Under the pieces are notes generated by a model. That model worked only from the letters and a program-made list of their open reading frames with translations, searched no databases and had not been told where the DNA came from. Below, piece by piece: positions 34,528-42,634 of a stretch of DNA of 64,000 bases. The position numbers were made by a program, and so were the translations under genes. Each line of letters starts with the position of its first letter. Position 1 is the stretch's first letter. Source of the stretch: Moryella indoligenes (GTDB lineage Bacteria > Bacillota > Clostridia > Lachnospirales > Lachnospiraceae); the NCBI RefSeq assembly GCF_030812885.1, contig NZ_JAUSTO010000007.1:62001-126000 (forward strand). Direction: 5' to 3'.

Positions 34528-34770
34528 CACAGCGGTGCCCTGCCGGAGCTGATGCGGGAGATCCCGGATACGCCGATCTACTGCACGAAGAAAAGCGAAG
34601 CAGTCATTCGCGGGCATTATCATCAGGACTGGCACTTTGTGAACGTGAAGACCGGTGATACGCTGCCGCTTGGCGAGACCACGCTCACTTTTGTGGAAGC
34701 CCCCATGCTGCACCGGCCGGACAGCATGTTCACCTATATGTCCGGGGACAACATCCTGTTCTCCAATGAT
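34528..34770 (+). pseudogene. Remnant of a flavodiiron protein (FprA-type) beta-lactamase-like domain
   Basis: Reads HSGALPELMREIPDTPIYCT, KGDTL-type VKTGDTLPLGETTLTFVEAPMLHRPDSMFTYMSGDNILFSND. It corresponds to the middle of the diiron domain, from just after the HxExDH ligands through the APMLHxPD ligand to FSND. Everything before and after is missing. The right break is at about 34770, where homology changes to an IS110 transposase on the other strand. The intact fprA at 39.5-40.7 kb is a different, divergent copy, so this is not a recent duplicate of it. Confidence 0.75.
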
Positions 34771-34882
34771 ACAACTGGGCAAACTCTGCATTCTTAGCCA
34801 CAAGGGACATTGCAAGCTCGAATAACAAGTGCCTCAGCCTCTTACGACCACGCTTGCTGATGTTGTCTCGCCCTTCTTTGAC
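34771..34882 (-). mobile_element. IS110-family transposase fragment
   Basis: On the minus strand this stretch reads VKEGRDNISKRGRKRLRHLL and FELAMSLVAKNAEF, the conserved C-terminal Transposase_20 block of IS110 elements. Only about 37 codons remain and both ends are missing. It abuts the flavodiiron remnant directly, so the insertion or a later deletion removed the rest of that gene. Confidence 0.7.
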
Positions 34883-34898
34883 TTAGAGAGCTCTCATC

Positions 34899-34927
34899 TT
34901 GCTATCTTCTCTAAACTGTTATATACT
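34899..34927 (+). promoter_or_regulatory. Probable promoter of rpoD
   Basis: TTGCTA (34899-34904), 17 bases, TATACT (34922-34927), just outside the IS110 fragment. Between here and the rpoD start at 35023 there is AT-rich leader without a clear structure. Confidence 0.45.
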
Positions 34928-35022
34928 AATATCGCATATCAGTGAAAATAAATTAGCGACAGTTTTAAATATTTTGTCGATTAAATAACCTATGTGAGAT
35001 TAGCACCGTATGAATATAGCAG

Positions 35023-36375
35023 ATGGGAGTGTTTACTACGAACAGAGCGGAGTTAAAGACGGCGAAAAGCGGAGTTTCAGTAAAAATGGAGCAGAGCGCA
35101 TCGGCTGAACAGACAGCGGCGGGCAAGAAGCCTGCGGCAGAGCAGAAGAAAAGCAGCAAAAAGGCAGCGGAAAAGAGCGAGAAAAAGAGCAGCGGGGAGA
35201 AGAGGCTCATCCAGGCGGAGGAGCTTCTCTCTGGTCTTCAGCAACTTGTGGCACAGGCAAAGAGCAAGGACGCAAAGCTGGATGTCGATGAGATCAATGA
35301 TTATTTTGCAGATTACAATCTGAGTCCGGAGGAGATAGAGCAGATCTATGCCTATCTTGAAGCCAACAGTATAGAGGTGTTGAACGAGCAGACGGAGGAA
35401 CCACCGGAGGATCTTGCAAATGCCAAGGAGGATGCGATCCTGGCAGAGGATGATCTTGAGATGGAGGACAATCTGGATGAGGAGTCCTCCGGGGAGAAGA
35501 TTCCGGACGAGGATATCAACCTGAGCGCAGTCGAGCTCTTAGAGGGAGTGGGAACTGAGGATCCGGTTCGCATGTATCTAAAGGAGATCGGAACGGTGCC
35601 GCTGCTCACTGCAGAGGAAGAGCTGGAGCTCGCCAGACGGAAGCAGGAGGGCGACCAGCGCGCCAAGGAGAAGCTCATCGAGGCGAATCTTCGTCTTGTG
35701 GTGAGTATCGCGAAGCGCTATACGGGGCGCGGCATGAGTTTTCTGGATCTTGTGCAGGAGGGCAATCTGGGTCTGATCAAGGGCGTTGAAAAATTTGACT
35801 ACGAGAAGGGCTTTAAGCTCAGTACCTATGCGACCTGGTGGATACGTCAGTCAGTCACGAGAGCGCTCGCGGATCAGGCGAGAACCATACGTGTGCCGGT
35901 ACACATGGTGGAGACCATTAATAAGATGAGCAAGATGCAGCGGAAGCTTACACTGGAGCTGGGCTATGAACCCAGCGTGGCGGAGCTCGCTTCCGCACTC
36001 GAGATGACAGAGGAGAAGGTGATGGAGATCATGCAGATCGCCAGGGAACCAGCCTCTCTTGAGACGCCGATCGGCGAGGAAGACGATTCCAATCTCGGAG
36101 ATTTTGTTGCGGACAATAACGTCCTGACGCCGGAGGACAATGTGGAGTCGGTTATGCTACGTGAGCATATTGACACACTGCTCGGAGATCTGAAAGAGAG
36201 AGAGCGTCAGGTGATTGTGCTGCGTTTTGGTCTTGAGGACGGGCATCCCCGTACTCTTGAGGAGGTCGGGAGAGAGTTTAAGGTGACGCGTGAGCGCATT
36301 CGTCAGATCGAGGCGAAGGCGCTGAGGAAGCTGAGAAATCCGGTGCGCTCAAAGCGCATCCGTGATTTCCTGTGA
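35023..36375 (+). CDS. rpoD: RNA polymerase primary sigma factor RpoD/SigA
   Basis: 450 residues. After a Lys/Ala-rich N-terminal stretch (about 1-60) and region 1.1 come region 1.2 (DPVRMYLKEIGTVPLLTAEEE) and region 2 (EANLRLVVSIAKRYTGRGMSFLDLVQEGNLGLIKGVEKFDYEKGFKLSTYATWWIRQ), which binds core and the -10 element. Region 3 (IRVPVHMVETINKMSK) and region 4 (LRFGLEDGHPRTLEEVGREFKVTRERIRQIEAKALRKL), for the -35, follow. The ATG at 35023 has no good ribosome site and the ATG at 35086 is an alternative start. The usual upstream dnaG is absent; mobile-element debris occupies that place. queH follows directly. Confidence 0.95.
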   Translation: MGVFTTNRAELKTAKSGVSVKMEQSASAEQTAAGKKPAAEQKKSSKKAAEKSEKKSSGEKRLIQAEELLSGLQQLVAQAKSKDAKLDVDEINDYFADYNLSPEEIEQIYAYLEANSIEVLNEQTEEPPEDLANAKEDAILAEDDLEMEDNLDEESSGEKIPDEDINLSAVELLEGVGTEDPVRMYLKEIGTVPLLTAEEELELARRKQEGDQRAKEKLIEANLRLVVSIAKRYTGRGMSFLDLVQEGNLGLIKGVEKFDYEKGFKLSTYATWWIRQSVTRALADQARTIRVPVHMVETINKMSKMQRKLTLELGYEPSVAELASALEMTEEKVMEIMQIAREPASLETPIGEEDDSNLGDFVADNNVLTPEDNVESVMLREHIDTLLGDLKERERQVIVLRFGLEDGHPRTLEEVGREFKVTRERIRQIEAKALRKLRNPVRSKRIRDFL

Positions 36376-36395
36376 ACCCGCTGAGGCAGAGAGCG

Positions 36396-37058
36396 ATGAA
36401 TCAGAAAAATTATCAGAGAGAGCTGGAACAGCTGATCTGTCAGAATGAGGCTTCGGGAGCTGTCCCGAAGCTTCTTCTGCATGTGTGTTGCGCGCCCTGC
36501 TCCTCGTGGTGTCTGGAATACCTGAACCCGCATTTTGATATTACAGTCTACTACTTTAATCCGAATATTGATGAGCCGGAGGAGTATCGCCGTCGCGTCG
36601 CAGAGGAGCAGCGTCTCCTGCGGGAGATGCCCCTTCAGCGACCGGTACAATTTCTTGAGGGGGGATACATCCCTGAAGCTTTTCATGAGCTGGTGCGGGG
36701 ACATGAGAGGGATCCGGAGGGAGGAGAGCGCTGCGGACTGTGTTTTGAGCAGCGTCTTCGGAGCACGGCAGAAGCCGCAGTAAAGGGAGGTTTCGATTAT
36801 TTTACGACAACGCTTACAATCAGTCCGCTGAAGAGCGCTGCGCGCCTGAACGAGATTGGAGAGCGCGTCGGAAAGGAGCTGGGCGTTGCCTTCCTTCCAT
36901 CAGATTTCAAGAAGAAAAACGGTTACAGACGCTCCACAGAGCTCTCCAGAGAATACGGCCTTTACCGTCAGGACTACTGCGGCTGTGTCTACTCAAAGCG
37001 CGAGGCGGAGCAGAGGAGAGCAGAGAGACAGATAGAAACCACTTCGCGTACGGAATGA
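36396..37058 (+). CDS. queH: Epoxyqueuosine reductase QueH
   Basis: 220 residues. It reduces epoxyqueuosine to queuosine at the wobble base of tRNAs with GUN anticodons, replacing QueG in many anaerobes. The cluster and metal ligands are visible: LHVCCAPCSSWCLEYL near the N-terminus, GGERCGLCFEQRL in the middle and YCGCVYSKREAE at the C-terminus, with the conserved YYFNPNIDEPEEYRRR. A GTG at 36372 overlapping the rpoD stop is open, but GAGG spacing favours the ATG at 36396. It is probably transcribed with rpoD. Confidence 0.92.
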   Translation: MNQKNYQRELEQLICQNEASGAVPKLLLHVCCAPCSSWCLEYLNPHFDITVYYFNPNIDEPEEYRRRVAEEQRLLREMPLQRPVQFLEGGYIPEAFHELVRGHERDPEGGERCGLCFEQRLRSTAEAAVKGGFDYFTTTLTISPLKSAARLNEIGERVGKELGVAFLPSDFKKKNGYRRSTELSREYGLYRQDYCGCVYSKREAEQRRAERQIETTSRTE

Positions 37059-37492
37059 GATTCATTACATAAAGAAATTGTCTTAAAATGTTATTCTTCT
37101 CAGTACACGACTAACTCTTTTCAGTTGACTTCAGAAGTTATCCATTCCTCGATTTGTAAATAGGAATAGGTTTTACAGCAACAGGTGCAGTTATGAGAAA
37201 TCGTAACTGTGCTTTTTGCTTTTGTGAAAATTGACTAAGCCTTGATAGGGAGCGAAGAAAACTTAATAAAAGTTCCAAAAGGAGCAATACTTGTATCCAA
37301 AGGAGCGAAGAAAGAAAGTTCAAAAAAGAAAATTGGAGAGAAATAGGGAAAGAGGCATCACTCTTTCAAGTACGAGATTAACACAAGAAGACCTCATTGT
37401 TAAAGCACTGCTTTGTCAAAACAAGTTACGGCGATTTTGAAGTCATTCTATGTAACGTGTAGTGATAAAAGTTGGATAATAGCGGATTTCTC
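37059..37492. other. AT-rich gene-free stretch of foreign composition
   Basis: About 430 bases, clearly richer in A and T than the flanks, with no convincing gene on either strand. The string GGAGCGAAGAAA occurs twice (near 37250 and 37303) in a purine-rich plus-strand context. It probably came in with csbD. Confidence 0.5.
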
Positions 37493-37521
37493 TTGCAAAG
37501 AAATGGTACCCATGTTAGAAT
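37493..37521 (+). promoter_or_regulatory. Promoter of csbD
   Basis: TTGCAA (37493-37498), 17 bases, TAGAAT (37516-37521), 22 bases before the csbD start. Confidence 0.6.
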
Positions 37522-37543
37522 AAAAAGAAGGAGGATTCTAATC

Positions 37544-37744
37544 ATGTCAGAAGAAAAACTAAAATCAAAAATTGAGCAAGCATCTGGTGTCCTAAAAGAA
37601 GGTACTGGTAAGTTGACAGGTGATAAAGAGCTAGAAGCAAAAGGATTTGTTGAAAAAACAATTGCTAAAGGCAAAGAACTTGCAGACGATGCAAAAGAAG
37701 CTGTTGAAGGTGCTGTAGATGCCGTTGAGGAAAAATTAAAATAA
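37544..37744 (+). CDS. CsbD family stress-response protein
   Basis: 66 residues. The typical small, charged, helical CsbD layout is present: EKLKSKIEQASGVLKEGTGK, LTGDKELEAKGFVEKTIAKG, KELADDAKEAVEG. Members accumulate under general stress; their biochemical role is unknown. AAGGAGG precedes the ATG and a good promoter lies just upstream. Codon use is rich in AAA, GAA and CTA, unlike the GC-ending codons of the neighbours. The protein resembles short streptococcal CsbD proteins, so lateral transfer is likely. Confidence 0.88.
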   Translation: MSEEKLKSKIEQASGVLKEGTGKLTGDKELEAKGFVEKTIAKGKELADDAKEAVEGAVDAVEEKLK

Positions 37745-37945
37745 TTGAGTGTATGTAATTTTTTCTGTAAATTGAGACTGTTTCAAAGTCTGTGTAAACT
37801 CAAAAAACTGACGCTTGATGAGTAAATAGATGTGTTGGAATTCGGTGGTTTTCCTGCCTTCATTCCTACCTGCATTGTATTTGCAGGATTTTTGTATGTC
37901 AATAGGGGGATCTGAGCGGGGGTTGTACCCCCGGTTCCCCTGCTG

Positions 37946-38000
37946 GATATTTCAAGGGCCGAAGAAATCCAAAGACCGATTCCTCCGGCCCTGAAATATC
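37946..38000 (-). terminator. Long hairpin at the transposase 3' end
   Basis: GATATTTCAAGGGCCG (37946-37961) pairs with CGGCCCTGAAATATC (37986-38000) with one bulged base. It overlaps the transposase stop codon. Confidence 0.6.
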
Positions 38001-39255
38001 AGTAAATATGGCCTTCCAGCCGTTCTTCAAAATAGATTTCCAGCTGTGAATGGATCTGCCCCCAATCCTGACGGTGGCCGGTCCATTTTTTAGTGATATC
38101 GATCATTGCCAGGTACAGCATTTTCAGAAGGCTGTCATCCGATGGGAATACAGTCTTGGATTTCGTTACTTTCCGAAGCTGGCGGTTGAACCCTTCGATG
38201 GTGTTAGTCGTATAGATCAGACGGCGGACGGCTTCCGGATACTTGAAATACGTGGACAGAACTGGCCATTTCTCCTTCCAGGATTTGTAGATTTTGGGAT
38301 ATTTGACGTTCCATTTCTCGCCGAATTCCTCCAGATTGGCCAGGGCTGTTGTTTCATCCGGAGCGGAGTACACAGCTTTCAGATCTGCCATCCGCTTTTT
38401 TAGATCCTTGTAAGACACATATTTCGTTGAATTCCGAATCTGATGAATGATGCACTGCTGGATTTTGGTCTGTGGGAAGACTGCTTTAATAGCCTGCGGA
38501 AAACCAGTAAGCCCATCTACGCAGGCAATCAGGATATCCTGGACACCACGGTTTTTCAGGCTGTTCATGATGGAAAGCCAGAACTTTGCGCTCTCGTTTT
38601 CTCCGACATACATACCAAGAACGTCCTTTTTTCCGGACATGTCGATGCCGATCACTATGTAAACGGCACGCTTTACGATGCGTCCTTCGCTGCGGACATG
38701 ATAATGAATGGCATCCAGGAAGACAACAGCGTAGATTCCTTCCAGAGGGCGCTCCTGCCATTCTTTGACGATGGGCAGGATCTTGTCTGTTACCCGGCTG
38801 ATCGTACTGTCAGAGATCTCGATATCATAGAGCTCACGCATATGGCTCTCGATATCCGAGGTTGTCATCCCTTTGGCGTACATGGAGAGAATTTTTTCCT
38901 CCATGTCCTGCGTAACGGTGTTCTGATACCTTTTGACGACCTGCGGCTCGAATTCACCTTTCCGGTCTCTCGGTACCTCAATGTCCATGTCGCCATAGCT
39001 GGTGTGCATGGTCTTTGTGGAATGCCCGTTCCGACAGTTGTCTGTATCCTTGTTTTGGTAATCATACTTGGAGTAGCCGAGTTCTTCGTCCATCTCGGCA
39101 TCCAGCGTTCCCTCGAGGAGAATGGACATCATGTCGCGCATGACGGAATTGATGTCTGTGCCGTTCTTGATGTCCGCGGCGTTCTCCTTGATGCAGCTGC
39201 TCATCATTTCACGGAGAGCAGCCTTCTGTGGTGTGTCTAATTTCCTTCGTGCCAT
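37999..39255 (-). CDS. IS256-family (Mutator) transposase
   Basis: 418 residues, normal length and uninterrupted, so possibly active. The catalytic DDE residues lie in VFLDAIHYHVR (first Asp), IACVDGLTGFPQAI (second Asp) and TNTIEGFNRQLRK (Glu). The N-terminal DNA-binding part includes EMDEELGYSKYDYQNKDTDNCRNG, and the family signature VPRDRKGEFEPQVVKRYQ is present. The gene fills the element between its terminal repeats. Its stop codon lies within the terminator-like hairpin at 37946-38000. Confidence 0.95.
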   Translation of the reverse strand: MARRKLDTPQKAALREMMSSCIKENAADIKNGTDINSVMRDMMSILLEGTLDAEMDEELGYSKYDYQNKDTDNCRNGHSTKTMHTSYGDMDIEVPRDRKGEFEPQVVKRYQNTVTQDMEEKILSMYAKGMTTSDIESHMRELYDIEISDSTISRVTDKILPIVKEWQERPLEGIYAVVFLDAIHYHVRSEGRIVKRAVYIVIGIDMSGKKDVLGMYVGENESAKFWLSIMNSLKNRGVQDILIACVDGLTGFPQAIKAVFPQTKIQQCIIHQIRNSTKYVSYKDLKKRMADLKAVYSAPDETTALANLEEFGEKWNVKYPKIYKSWKEKWPVLSTYFKYPEAVRRLIYTTNTIEGFNRQLRKVTKSKTVFPSDDSLLKMLYLAMIDITKKWTGHRQDWGQIHSQLEIYFEERLEGHIY

Positions 39256-39494
39256 AGAAAAACCTCCATACTAAGTAAGTTCATCTTACGCCAGTATGAA
39301 GGTTTACACAAACTTTGGGACAGTCCCTCATTATAGTCCAGCCCCCTCTTTAAAGGTCTTGAGGGATTGATAGGTCTGTAAACACAAAGCCGTGCCAGAA
39401 AGCACATATATTCTCTGTTAAAGCGGTATCTGATTTTTACAGTAGTTGCGTATTACGAAAGCAGGGATCAAAAAATATCTGAATATTTTGCCCC

Positions 39495-40718
39495 TCAGTG
39501 CATATCTGCTTCGTCAATGGATTTTGCGATCAGCTCGGCGAGCGCCACGAGCTTCTCCCGCTGATCTTCCTTCACGCGGGATTTGATGGAGATAGACTCC
39601 TCCAGCAGGCGTATGTTTTTCATGGAAGCAAAGAGCTCGCTCATCTTTTTTCCGGAGACTGGAGCCCAGGAGCCGTTCTCGATGATAGCGACAGTGCGGC
39701 TCTGAAGGTTGTGTGCCTTCAGATCAGAGATCAAGTGCTCCATTTCAGGAAAGAGGTCATTGTTGTAGGTCGTGGCGGCGAAGACGAGGTGGCTCGCGCG
39801 GAAGGCCTCGGCGACCAGATAGGAGTGATCCGTGACCGAGACATCGTACATCCGGATATTCCTTACTTTTTGCTCACCGAGTGCATTTGCCAGCACCTCG
39901 GCGGCATTCTCCGTGCCTCCGTAGACAGAGGAGTAGAAGATGACAGGCTCGTGCCCCTCGGGCTGATAGGTGGCCCACTTCGCGTATTTTTCGATGAGCC
40001 ACTGAATTTTCTTCGGTACGCGCCAGATGGGACCGTGCAAGGGGCATATCATCTCAATATCAAGACCCGCGGCCTTGTTCAGGAGAGCCTGCACCTGTGC
40101 TCCGTATTTTCCGACAACATTTGCGTAGTAGCGCCGCATCTCGGAGAGCTCGAAGCTCTCGAGCTGCATCTGATCCGAGAAGATATTGCCGTTCAGTGCC
40201 CCGAAGCTTCCGAAGGCATCTGCGGAGAAAAGAATATGATTCAGCTCATCGTAGCTGACCATGACCTCAGGCCAGTGTACCATGGGAGCCATAATAAAGC
40301 GGAAGCTGTGCTTTCCGGTGGAGAGAGTGTCGCCTTCCTTCACCTGTATGACCCGGCCCTGCAGATTGAGATCAAAGAACTGGCGGATCATGGCGTGGGC
40401 CTTGGCTGTCGCGACAACCGTGACCTCCGGATGGCGCAGTACTACCTCGGAGAGCGTGGCGCTGTGATCCGGCTCCATGTGATTTATAATGAGGTAGTCG
40501 AGGGGACGCCCATTCAGAAGATGCTCGATATTTTCGATGAAGACGGAGGAGATAGATAGATCTGCTGTGTCGATGAGCAGTGTCTTCTCATCCAGAACGA
40601 GATAGGAGTTGTAGGACATTCCGGATGGAACCGGGAAACAATTTTCGAATTTGGCGAGTCTTCGGTCGCTGGAACCAAGGTACCAGATGTCGTCGATGAT
40701 CTTCACTGCCTGATGCAT
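39495..40718 (-). CDS. FprA-type flavodiiron protein (NO/O2 reductase)
   Basis: 407 residues. The N-terminal beta-lactamase-like diiron domain has HxExDH in INHMEPDHSATL, APMVHWPEVM and the distal His in CPLHGPIWR. The C-terminal flavodoxin domain binds FMN (IFYSSVYGGTENAAEVLA, ATTYNNDLFPEMEHLI, IENGSWAPVSGKKM). Such proteins reduce O2 to water or NO to N2O with electrons from rubredoxin or NADH oxidoreductase. GAGCG lies near the ATG and its own promoter lies upstream. It stands alone, 8 kb from hcp, and likely serves the same stress response. It is divergent from mrp. Confidence 0.93.
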   Translation of the reverse strand: MHQAVKIIDDIWYLGSSDRRLAKFENCFPVPSGMSYNSYLVLDEKTLLIDTADLSISSVFIENIEHLLNGRPLDYLIINHMEPDHSATLSEVVLRHPEVTVVATAKAHAMIRQFFDLNLQGRVIQVKEGDTLSTGKHSFRFIMAPMVHWPEVMVSYDELNHILFSADAFGSFGALNGNIFSDQMQLESFELSEMRRYYANVVGKYGAQVQALLNKAAGLDIEMICPLHGPIWRVPKKIQWLIEKYAKWATYQPEGHEPVIFYSSVYGGTENAAEVLANALGEQKVRNIRMYDVSVTDHSYLVAEAFRASHLVFAATTYNNDLFPEMEHLISDLKAHNLQSRTVAIIENGSWAPVSGKKMSELFASMKNIRLLEESISIKSRVKEDQREKLVALAELIAKSIDEADMH

Positions 40719-40788
40719 AGAACGCTCCTTTTTCCGGGAAAAGTATTGAAAGCCTGTGTGGATTCGGTACTTTTGTTACTGTAATTAT

Positions 40789-40818
40789 ATTATATCACAC
40801 AAAGCAGAATCGTGTCAT
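40789..40818 (-). promoter_or_regulatory. Promoter of the flavodiiron gene
   Basis: Read on the minus strand: ATGACA (40813-40818), 18 bases, TATAAT (40789-40794). Confidence 0.55.
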
Positions 40819-40917
40819 ACTTCCACAGAAAAGTTCAAGGGGATCGACGCGCTTGCGGAAGGCCTGGGAATGGTGTATTCTTTAACTATAAAATGATTGA
40901 CATAAGAGGTATTTATT

Positions 40918-41739
40918 ATGGAAGAATCAAAGCAGAACAGTGCACCGCAGGGAATGCGGGAGCCGCCGAAGCCAAATTTTCAGGTGGATCTGAACGGTGA
41001 GAGCAGCATAAAGCATGTTATCGGCGTTGTCAGCGGAAAGGGCGGGGTGGGAAAGTCTCTCATGACGAGTCTTCTCGCAGCAAAGACGAGGGCAAAGGGC
41101 TTTCAGGTCGGTATTCTGGATGCGGATGTGACAGGTCCTTCCATTCCGAAGTCCTTTGGCGTGAGCCAGGATGGCGTGCACTCCTATCATAATCTCATGG
41201 TTCCGGCGATCACCGCGACAGGAATCAAGATCATGAGTTCAAACCTTCTTCTGGATCACGACACAGATCCGGTGATCTGGCGCGGGCCGGTGATCGCGAA
41301 CGCAGTGAAGCAGTTCTGGTCAGATGTACTGTGGGGAGAGCTTGACTATCTGTTTGTCGATATGCCTCCGGGAACGGGAGATGTTCCGCTGACTGTATTT
41401 CAGTCCCTTCCGGTGGAGGGAATCATCATCGTGACAAGTCCGCAGGAGTTGGTCTCCATGATTGTTGAGAAGGCGGTCAATATGGCTGACCAGATGAAGG
41501 TTCCGGTGATTGGTCTGATTGAAAACATGAGTTACTATGAGTGTCCGGACTGCGGAAAGCGTCACTCGATCTTCGGTGAGAGCCACATTGACGAGATCGC
41601 CGCAGCACATGGGCTGAAGACGCTTGCCAAGATTCCGATTGAGCCGGCGACGGCGAAGACCGTGGATGAGGGCAGCGTTGAGTACCTTGAGGCGCCGTGG
41701 ATTCGCGCTGCGGTTGATGCCATTACAGGAGAAAAATAA
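40918..41739 (+). CDS. Mrp/NBP35 family Fe-S cluster carrier ATPase
   Basis: 273 residues. The deviant Walker A is VVSGKGGVGKSLMTSLLAAK at about residue 38, the switch LDADVTGPSIPKSFG follows, then DMPPGTGDVPLTVFQ. The C-terminal CxxC (YYECPDCGKRHSIFG) bridges a [4Fe-4S] cluster between two subunits. Mrp proteins carry and insert clusters into apo-enzymes such as the Hcp and PyrK types in this window. The N-terminal DUF59 domain of longer Mrps is lacking. The ribosome site is weak (AAGAGG, wide spacing). The alarmone synthetase gene starts five bases after its stop. Confidence 0.9.
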   Translation: MEESKQNSAPQGMREPPKPNFQVDLNGESSIKHVIGVVSGKGGVGKSLMTSLLAAKTRAKGFQVGILDADVTGPSIPKSFGVSQDGVHSYHNLMVPAITATGIKIMSSNLLLDHDTDPVIWRGPVIANAVKQFWSDVLWGELDYLFVDMPPGTGDVPLTVFQSLPVEGIIIVTSPQELVSMIVEKAVNMADQMKVPVIGLIENMSYYECPDCGKRHSIFGESHIDEIAAAHGLKTLAKIPIEPATAKTVDEGSVEYLEAPWIRAAVDAITGEK

Positions 41740-41744
41740 TTGCC

Positions 41745-42467
41745 ATGGAGATTTCCAGCAATCCCAACAGTGAGTTAAATCGCTACATTGTCCAGATTCC
41801 GGACGTCGTGCAGGTTCCTGAGAGCATCGGGAGCTGGGCCCATCAGTTTCAGGAAGCGATGATGATGTACGGCTGCGCCATCCGGGAGGTTAAAACAAGG
41901 CTGGAAGTGCTGAACGATGAGCTCTCGGTAAGGAATCAGAGAAATCCGATTGAGATGATCAAGTCCCGCGTCAAGAAACCACTCAGTATCATTGAAAAGC
42001 TGCAGCGCCGCGGTTTCCCCGTGTCCCTTAGCTCCATGCAGGAGAATCTGGACGATGTCGCGGGAGTCCGGGTCATCTGCTCCTTCGTGGACGATATCTA
42101 CGATGTGGCAGGAATGCTGATGCGGCAGGACGACGTGCGCGTCATCGCAATCAAGGATTATATCAAGAATCCGAAGGACAACGGTTACCGCTCCTATCAC
42201 ATGATTGTGGAGGTTCCTGTGTTCTTTTCGGATAAGAAGCGCTACATCCGCGTGGAGGTTCAGATTCGCACCATTGCGATGGATTTCTGGGCGAGTCTGG
42301 ATCACGAGCTGAAGTATAAGAAGGAGATCGACGACTCGGATGAAATCAGCGAGGAGCTGAGGGCCTGCGCGGATATCATCGCGGAGACAGATGAGAAGAT
42401 GCTTGCGATTCGGAAGCGTATCGAGCAGCAGGGCGGTCCGCGCAGGGAGAATAACTGGAAGCACTGA
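41745..42467 (+). CDS. Small alarmone synthetase (RelQ/YjbM-like GTP pyrophosphokinase)
   Basis: 240 residues. It is a stand-alone RelA_SpoT synthetase domain that makes (p)ppGpp from ATP and GDP/GTP, with no hydrolase, TGS or ACT domain. Motifs: RVKKPLSIIEKLQRRGFPVS, DVAGVRVICSFVDDIYDVA, GYRSYHMIVEVPVF and RVEVQIRTIAMDFWASLDHELKYK, which hold the substrate-binding and catalytic Glu and Tyr. AGGAGA lies in the end of mrp about ten bases ahead. It ends before a terminator-like hairpin. Confidence 0.92.
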   Translation: MEISSNPNSELNRYIVQIPDVVQVPESIGSWAHQFQEAMMMYGCAIREVKTRLEVLNDELSVRNQRNPIEMIKSRVKKPLSIIEKLQRRGFPVSLSSMQENLDDVAGVRVICSFVDDIYDVAGMLMRQDDVRVIAIKDYIKNPKDNGYRSYHMIVEVPVFFSDKKRYIRVEVQIRTIAMDFWASLDHELKYKKEIDDSDEISEELRACADIIAETDEKMLAIRKRIEQQGGPRRENNWKH

Positions 42468-42531
42468 GCATCACCCGCAGAGGCAACGCGTGCTCTATAC
42501 AGCTTGGCATTTTCTATAAAGCAAAAATATG

Positions 42532-42576
42532 CACCCCGGAGCAGCCGTATAATAAGGCCTGCTTCGGGGTGTTCTT
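42532..42576. terminator. Hairpin terminator between the alarmone synthetase and GNAT genes
   Basis: CACCCCGGAGCAG (42532-42544) pairs with CTGCTTCGGGGTG (42559-42571), allowing one mismatch, then TTCTT. It could serve both converging genes. Confidence 0.7.
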
Positions 42577-42634
42577 GTCCGGAGGCGGTCATGCCGGTAT
42601 GTCATCGGATATTTCAGATGGAGGAGCTGTCGCC

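Larger units (their letters stand above)
37774..39327 (-). mobile_element. Complete-looking IS256-family insertion sequence
   Basis: The left end GAGACTGTTTCAAAG (37774 onward) and the reverse complement of the right end GGGACTGTCCCAAAG (ending 39327) are imperfect inverted repeats that extend through TGTGTAAAC. They enclose 1554 bases with one transposase gene on the minus strand. The 8-9 bases flanking each end do not match, so no target duplication remains. Internal hairpins at 37869-37887 (with a T-run) and 37946-38000 lie behind the transposase gene. Confidence 0.85.

Noticed and set aside
37766..39335. Target-site duplication of the IS256 element
   Set aside because: The 8-9 bases beside the two ends (TGTAAATT and TCATTATA) do not match.
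39331..39494. Small gene or RNA between the IS256 and fprA
   Set aside because: Short mixed-composition stretch with no ribosome site, conserved hairpin or promoter that I could support.
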